A stretch of DNA of 64,000 nt from Chloroflexota bacterium (GTDB lineage Bacteria; Chloroflexota; Anaerolineae; UBA4142; SHND01). A program made the position numbers and the translations under genes. The notes below the pieces were generated by a model. The model saw nothing but the letters and a program-made list of their open reading frames with translations, was not told the DNA's origin and searched no databases. The stretch spans positions 1 to 64,000 of the forward strand of contig JACQWQ010000010.1 of assembly GCA_016209205.1 (NCBI GenBank), read 5' to 3'. Of this stretch, positions 59,711 to 64,000 are shown one piece after another (position 1 is the first letter of the stretch; each line of letters begins with the position of its first letter).

Positions 59711-61639
59711 ATGGCGCAGCTAGTTTTTTTGGACTTTGACCTTTCCATCGAGATTGACGGCGATGGGTATCGGGCGCGCGTCCTCGACTCGCCCGCCGGA
59801 CAAGCCAGCACGCGCTTTCAATTTCCGGTAGACGACTGGGCGCTCGAGTCATTTCTCGTTTCCTTGGGCACGGTACGACAACGCGCGCGCCGCGTCGAAT
59901 CCAAAGAAATGTTCGCCGCCAAACAATTGGGCGCGCGTTTGTACAACGCAGTACTGAGCGGCGACGTGCGCACCTGCTGGCAGCGTTGTTTGGACGAAGC
60001 CCGCCGCCGCGATTGCGGTCTGCGCATTCGCTTGCGCCTCAGCGCCGTTCCCGAATTGGCGGAACTGCCCTGGGAATTTCTTTACGATTCCGCCGCAAAT
60101 CAATTCCTCGCGTTGTCCAATCGGACCCCCCTCGTGCGTTACGTGGATTTGCCGCAAAGCATTCTCCCGCTCGCGATCAAACCGCCGCTGCGCGTGCTCG
60201 TGATGATTTCCAATCCCACCGATTGGGACGAGCTCGACGTGGAGCAAGAACGCAGCAAGCTAGAACACGCGCTCAAACATTTGACGCAGGGCGGGCTGGT
60301 CATTCTGGAATTCTTGCAGGACGCGACGCTGGAAAGCTTGCAGCATCGCTTGCGGCAAAACACGTTTCATCTCTTTCACTTTATCGGGCACGGCGGCTTT
60401 GACGAAAATCATCGCGATGGGCTGCTCGTCTTGTGCGATGAAAATGGGCGCGGGCGCCGCGTAACCAGTCAACGTCTTGGCACGATTCTGACCGATCACT
60501 CTTCGCTGCGCCTCGTCATCCTCAATGCGTGCGAAGGCGCGCGCAGCGCGCGTGAAGACCATTTCACCGGCGTCGCGCAAACGCTGATGCAAAAAGGCAT
60601 TCCGGCAGTGATCGCGATGCAGTACGATGTGAGCGATCACGTTGCCATCGCGTTCTCGCAAGAATTTTATGCGGCGCTCGTGGACGGTTATCCCGTGGAC
60701 GCGGCGGTGAGCGAAGCGCGCAAAACCGTGTACGGGCAAGGCAACGACGTCGCATGGGGCATTCCCGTTTTGTACATGCGCGCGCCCAACGGACGCATCT
60801 TTGATTTCGACGCGCAAGCTGCCGTACCGCTACGCCCACGCCATCTGCGCAAACTCAGCATCGCTTTTGTTTGTTTATTCGCGCTCTTGCTCGGCTGCAT
60901 CGCGCTGACTGCTACGGGAAAAATCCCGGACGGGTTAAGCGTCGCAGGAATGCCGATCTCCGCGGCGTTTACATCACCCACACCAACCGCGACACTTACG
61001 CCAACCTTTACAGCAACTGCCACGCACACGCCCACCGCGCTGCCAACGACAACCTTCACCGCAACTGCGACCGCAACGGATACGGAATCGCCAACGGCAA
61101 CGCGTGTCTCGCCGACGCCAACATTTTCTCCTACCATCACATTGACCCCGTCGCAAACAGTCCCGCCAAGCGAAACACCTACGGCAACTCCTTCGCCAAC
61201 GGCGACGCGTACTTTTACGCCAACGCGTCGTCCCAACACGCGCACCCCGACGCCGACCTTCACACCGACATTTCCGCCGGGCGTCTATCTCACCGCGCTG
61301 AGCTTGGACCCGCCCGACCCGCTGCGCAATCAGCAAGTCCACTTTAGGGCAAAACTGCTCAATACCACGGGCGCGCCGCAGCCCTATCGCATTCGTTTTC
61401 AGTTGTACGATGCCGAGACGCGCAAACGCTACACGGATACGGCGCTCCACGACAGAACCCTGTCTGTTGGCGAGAACGTGATCATCGCCGCGCCATGGAC
61501 GTATGATTCCGCGCTGATGGGTTGCATCTTGTTTTATCTGCAATTGGAGTATCAAACCAATGCCGCGCGCATTCCCTTTCGCGACGCGGCAGGCAATATA
61601 GTCGCGCGCGATTTTGCCGTGTGCGCGCCGGAACGATAA
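59711..61639 (+). CDS. Membrane CHAT-domain protease with extracellular Thr/Pro stalk
   Basis: 642 aa. Residues 160-370 are a CHAT caspase-like domain with His227 (FHFIGHGGF) and Cys274 (VILNACEGA), plus IPAVIAMQYDVSDHVAIAFS. N-terminal 150 residues are beta-rich (ELPWEFLYD is common before CHAT). One membrane helix at 382-401, then an outside Thr/Pro/Ser stalk (421-528) and a C-terminal beta-sandwich domain with YLTALSLDPPDPLRNQQVHF. The protease would sit inside and sense something outside. CHAT proteases act in defence and regulated death; no obvious substrate gene nearby. Confidence 0.85.
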   Translation: MAQLVFLDFDLSIEIDGDGYRARVLDSPAGQASTRFQFPVDDWALESFLVSLGTVRQRARRVESKEMFAAKQLGARLYNAVLSGDVRTCWQRCLDEARRRDCGLRIRLRLSAVPELAELPWEFLYDSAANQFLALSNRTPLVRYVDLPQSILPLAIKPPLRVLVMISNPTDWDELDVEQERSKLEHALKHLTQGGLVILEFLQDATLESLQHRLRQNTFHLFHFIGHGGFDENHRDGLLVLCDENGRGRRVTSQRLGTILTDHSSLRLVILNACEGARSAREDHFTGVAQTLMQKGIPAVIAMQYDVSDHVAIAFSQEFYAALVDGYPVDAAVSEARKTVYGQGNDVAWGIPVLYMRAPNGRIFDFDAQAAVPLRPRHLRKLSIAFVCLFALLLGCIALTATGKIPDGLSVAGMPISAAFTSPTPTATLTPTFTATATHTPTALPTTTFTATATATDTESPTATRVSPTPTFSPTITLTPSQTVPPSETPTATPSPTATRTFTPTRRPNTRTPTPTFTPTFPPGVYLTALSLDPPDPLRNQQVHFRAKLLNTTGAPQPYRIRFQLYDAETRKRYTDTALHDRTLSVGENVIIAAPWTYDSALMGCILFYLQLEYQTNAARIPFRDAAGNIVARDFAVCAPER

Positions 61640-61670
61640 CGGCGCGTGGCTGCGGTTCGTCCGAACAAAA

Positions 61671-61712
61671 AAAGTTGCCCCGCAAGTTTGAACGTGCGGG
61701 GCAATTCTTTTC
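61671..61712. terminator. Bidirectional terminator
   Basis: Perfect 10-bp stem TTGCCCCGCA / TGCGGGGCAA with seven A before and TTCTTTTC after, between the convergent CHAT and DUF3782 genes. Confidence 0.88.
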
Positions 61713-61751
61713 ATAGTTTCGCTAATGGCTGAGGCGTACGTCGGCGGCGGG

Positions 61752-62555
61752 CTAATCCTCTTCGACTGGCTCTGGCTCGATCACTTCAAAGCCCGCCTCG
61801 CGCAGGGCTTGGGCGCGGCGGCTGTGAATGGACGCGGTCGCCAAGACGATGCGGTCAGGCGTCACTCCGGTCGCCTGGATGTAAATGTTCCGTTTTCGCT
61901 CCAAACGTCTCTGAATGTTCGGACCCGCGCTGGCTGCAATCTCGACCAAAATATGCACGCCATTCGTGATGATGAGGTCGAATTGCTCGCCTTGAATCAC
62001 GCGCGCTTCGACATGGGCGCCAAACGATTTTTCCAACAGCGCAGAAATGGTCTCGCGGAACACACTCTCATTCCAAAGCCCCCACCGTTGACCCAGACGA
62101 CTCAAGTCCTTGCGCAAGTCTGCAAAGCCGGTTTCCATCGTTTGCTTGAGATCCGCGACAACGTTCTCCAAATTGGTTTGGCGCTGCTCTAACGCGCGCT
62201 GCCCTTCCACCAACGAACGCTGCCCTTGCTCCACGCCATCCATCCGCTGCTCCAACACGCGCTGCCCTTGCTCCAAGGCGCGTTGCCCTTGCTCTAACCC
62301 GCGCTGACCCTGCTGCAGCGCATCTTGGCCTTGTTCCAGATTGTCTAGCCGCTGATCAACACGATCAAACCGATAGTTGGATTCTTCGCGGTGTTGACGC
62401 AATTCTTCGAGCAACTGATTGAATTCGTCGCGCGAGGGAAATGCCTCCAGCATCATCCCGCGCAATTCATAACGCACTTCGGGATGCTCGCGGAGCACAC
62501 GGGGCAGTTCCTCTTTGAGGACGTGCCGTATGGTTTCCAAGTCAAACTCGTTCAT
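61752..62555 (-). CDS. DUF3782-like PD-(D/E)xK protein with coiled coil
   Basis: 267 aa. N-terminal helical part, then a coiled coil of LEQGQRALEQGQRVLEQR heptad-like repeats (residues 65-150), then a nuclease-like domain: RWGLWNESVFRETISALLEK, EQFDLIITNGVHILVEIAAS (the D and ExA positions of PD-(D/E)xK) and YIQATGVTPDRIVLATASIH. Function unknown; the family is spread in cyanobacteria, Chloroflexota and archaea. Confidence 0.8.
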   Translation of the reverse strand: MNEFDLETIRHVLKEELPRVLREHPEVRYELRGMMLEAFPSRDEFNQLLEELRQHREESNYRFDRVDQRLDNLEQGQDALQQGQRGLEQGQRALEQGQRVLEQRMDGVEQGQRSLVEGQRALEQRQTNLENVVADLKQTMETGFADLRKDLSRLGQRWGLWNESVFRETISALLEKSFGAHVEARVIQGEQFDLIITNGVHILVEIAASAGPNIQRRLERKRNIYIQATGVTPDRIVLATASIHSRRAQALREAGFEVIEPEPVEED

Positions 62556-62577
62556 CTTGTTCTCGTTCGAGTGCCGA

Positions 62578-62657
62578 GACCTGACGGTGTTTCCAATGGG
62601 GCGTGTCTTTTCGACTGTGTGCCGCGACGTTTTGCGTCGCAGAATCCTGTCAGGTCT
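62578..62657. repeat. Palindromic repeat family E, copy 2
   Basis: Arms AGACCTGACGG and CCTGTCAGGTCT with an inner GCGACG/CGTCGC hairpin, the same plan as the palindrome at 27325-27379. Confidence 0.6.
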
Positions 62658-62825
62658 CCCGAACCTATCGGCTCGGTTGGCAACGGAATTTTACCACCAA
62701 GTTGATTTCTCGTCATATAGTGAAACCCTATTGGGTGTGCGTCACATTTTTGGGATGCCAGTCGCTGTAGAGCGACTTGGTGTTGTTGTTGCCGCGATTT
62801 CTAATCGCCCGTTGCTGCCGACTTG

Positions 62826-64000
62826 TTATTCACTCCTCGTACGCGCAGTCTCTTTCATCATCCCATACGCGCGTTTCGCAGAATAATCTGCGCGCAGCAA
62901 ACCAAAGTATCCTTCGGGGTTACTGCCAATATCGCGGTCTTGCAGTTGATACCACACGATCGTCGGCGTCAAGTCCCACAGTTCGGTGTACACCAGACGC
63001 AACCAGTTCGCAACATCCTCTTCCGATTGGGGCGGCGCGGTGTTCCACCACGGCACGTCGCTCGGCGCACCGATTTCCGTGAGCCACAACGGAATTTTTT
63101 CATCGCCGTATTGATTCAACACCGCGCGCGTCGCCGCAATCTTGGCGCGCAGCGCCTGGATGCCGCCGTTGGGCAGCATGTACGGATGAATCGCCATTAC
63201 GTCGAAATAACCACGCGCGCCGTGCTGATATGCCTGTGCGATGAAACTGTCTGCCAATCCCGAATCGTCGTTGCCTTCAACGCCGTTGCCGCTCATGCCC
63301 GCGAATAGAACCACCGCGTCGGGGTCGGCGTACTTTGCGCCAAGATACGCTTCTTGCAAGAGCGCCGCGTACCGCGCGGGATTTGGCTGCGGTTTCCAAA
63401 ATCCTTCCGTGTTCGGCTCATTCCAAATTTGCCATACGCGCACGTCGTTCTTGAAATGCTTGACCACCTCGTACGTGTAATGCGCGAAATCATAGTCGTT
63501 CAATGGTTCGGAATATAGGCGCACGCGCCAATCGTTCGATTCCTGCGCCGACGACGCCCACCAACTCACGTAATCCAGGATGCCCAGCATTTCCAATTTG
63601 TGCTCGCGCACGATGCGTACGACGGCATCATAGTTGTCAAACTTCCATTCGTCGCGCACCGGGTTCAGCATCTCCCAATTGAAATCCATGCGTACGACTT
63701 GAATGCCTGCCTCTTGGATCAACTGCGTTGCGCGCCTTACATCTTCGAGTGTCGGATAATACGGCGCGCGGCGTCTTTCTAAATGCGCGGTTACGCCAAA
63801 TTTCCACGCGGGCAGTTGGGGTGACGCGAACGCGACAATGCGGCGCGTAACGCGCAGTTCTTGCGATTGCGCGTCACGGACGGTCAGCGTTGCAGTGTAG
63901 GCGCGCGGCGTTTCAAACACAAACGGCGCGGGCTGTGCGGCATCGGCATCTGTCTCGCCGTCGCCGTCAAAATCCCACGCGTACGTGTATGGCAGCGCGC
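62826..64000 (-). CDS. Glycoside-hydrolase-like protein with PKD domain (cut by window edge)
   Basis: Frame is open to the window end, where it reads YTYAWDFDGDGETDADAAQP and later TPRAYTATLTVRD, a PKD domain; the ORF-like GTG at 63920 is therefore internal. The C-terminal 350 residues are a TIM-barrel glycosidase of the GH5/GH39 type: VRMDFNWEMLNPVRDEWKFD, VWQIWNEPNTEGFWKP with the acid/base Glu in NEP, and PLWLTEIGAPSDVPWWN with the probable nucleophile Glu. Likely secreted; the N-terminus lies outside the window. Confidence 0.82.
   Translation of the reverse strand, partial: ALPYTYAWDFDGDGETDADAAQPAPFVFETPRAYTATLTVRDAQSQELRVTRRIVAFASPQLPAWKFGVTAHLERRRAPYYPTLEDVRRATQLIQEAGIQVVRMDFNWEMLNPVRDEWKFDNYDAVVRIVREHKLEMLGILDYVSWWASSAQESNDWRVRLYSEPLNDYDFAHYTYEVVKHFKNDVRVWQIWNEPNTEGFWKPQPNPARYAALLQEAYLGAKYADPDAVVLFAGMSGNGVEGNDDSGLADSFIAQAYQHGARGYFDVMAIHPYMLPNGGIQALRAKIAATRAVLNQYGDEKIPLWLTEIGAPSDVPWWNTAPPQSEEDVANWLRLVYTELWDLTPTIVWYQLQDRDIGSNPEGYFGLLRADYSAKRAYGMMKETARTRSE

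Overview
The window looks like a chromosomal segment of a GC-rich Chloroflexota bacterium, probably of the Anaerolineae type. This is an inference: there is no rRNA or tRNA gene to confirm it. It rests on secreted proteins with long Thr/Pro linkers (TPTATPT type), YfhO and DUF2079 membrane proteins, short cassette-like toxin-antitoxin pairs, and very abundant palindromic and short-word repeats between genes. I see no phage structural genes, integrase, CRISPR array or replication origin.

Layout. 1-4.2 kb: a glycerophosphodiester phosphodiesterase, an ECF sigma factor with a membrane anti-sigma-like partner and a bactofilin-like membrane protein, then a small secreted protein. 4.3-12.1 kb: a restriction- or defence-like locus on the minus strand with an N6-adenine methylase split by one in-frame stop, a DUF3800 protein and a PLD-nuclease/SNF2 helicase. 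A decayed VapBC-like pair and a possible structured RNA sit inside it. 12.4-17.3 kb: a sulfate-type ABC importer whose ATPase is fused to two universal-stress-protein domains. 17.3-18.5 kb: a C45 acyltransferase/peptidase. 18.7-32.6 kb: sugar-nucleotide and glycan genes (oxidoreductase, epimerase, aminotransferase, two glycosyltransferases, YfhO, DUF2079) and two paralogous secreted propeller-like proteins. 32.9-35.3 kb: ergothioneine genes egtD and egtB, the latter with a premature TGA. 35.4-37.4 kb: heme-binding GlcG-like, aldo/keto reductase and Rieske proteins.

37.4-50 kb is an accessory region. It holds a RAYT transposase between its own REP palindromes, a fused DarT-DarG ADP-ribosylation module wedged between two copies of a helicase 3' end, the MrfA-like helicase, a PIN toxin with duplicated antitoxin-like modules, a two-gene C39 cassette between 54-bp direct repeats, a lipoprotein, a two-component pair with a truncated kinase, a pRiA4b-like protein and a HEPN/MNT pair. 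49.7-58.5 kb returns to mostly housekeeping genes: cystathionine beta-synthase, rsmI, M32 carboxypeptidase, a TrmH-like methyltransferase and a permuted ATP-grasp protein. 58.5-64 kb has Uma2 and DUF3782 nuclease-like proteins, a membrane CHAT protease and a PKD-glycosidase cut by the window edge.

The most striking overall property is the repeats. At least six palindrome families, plus tracts of degenerate 7-10 base words, fill gene gaps. They very often start inside the stop codon of the upstream gene, and at least one family-like tract lies in frame inside a gene. One family can be tied to the local RAYT, and one of its copies has grown into a 16-bp tandem array.
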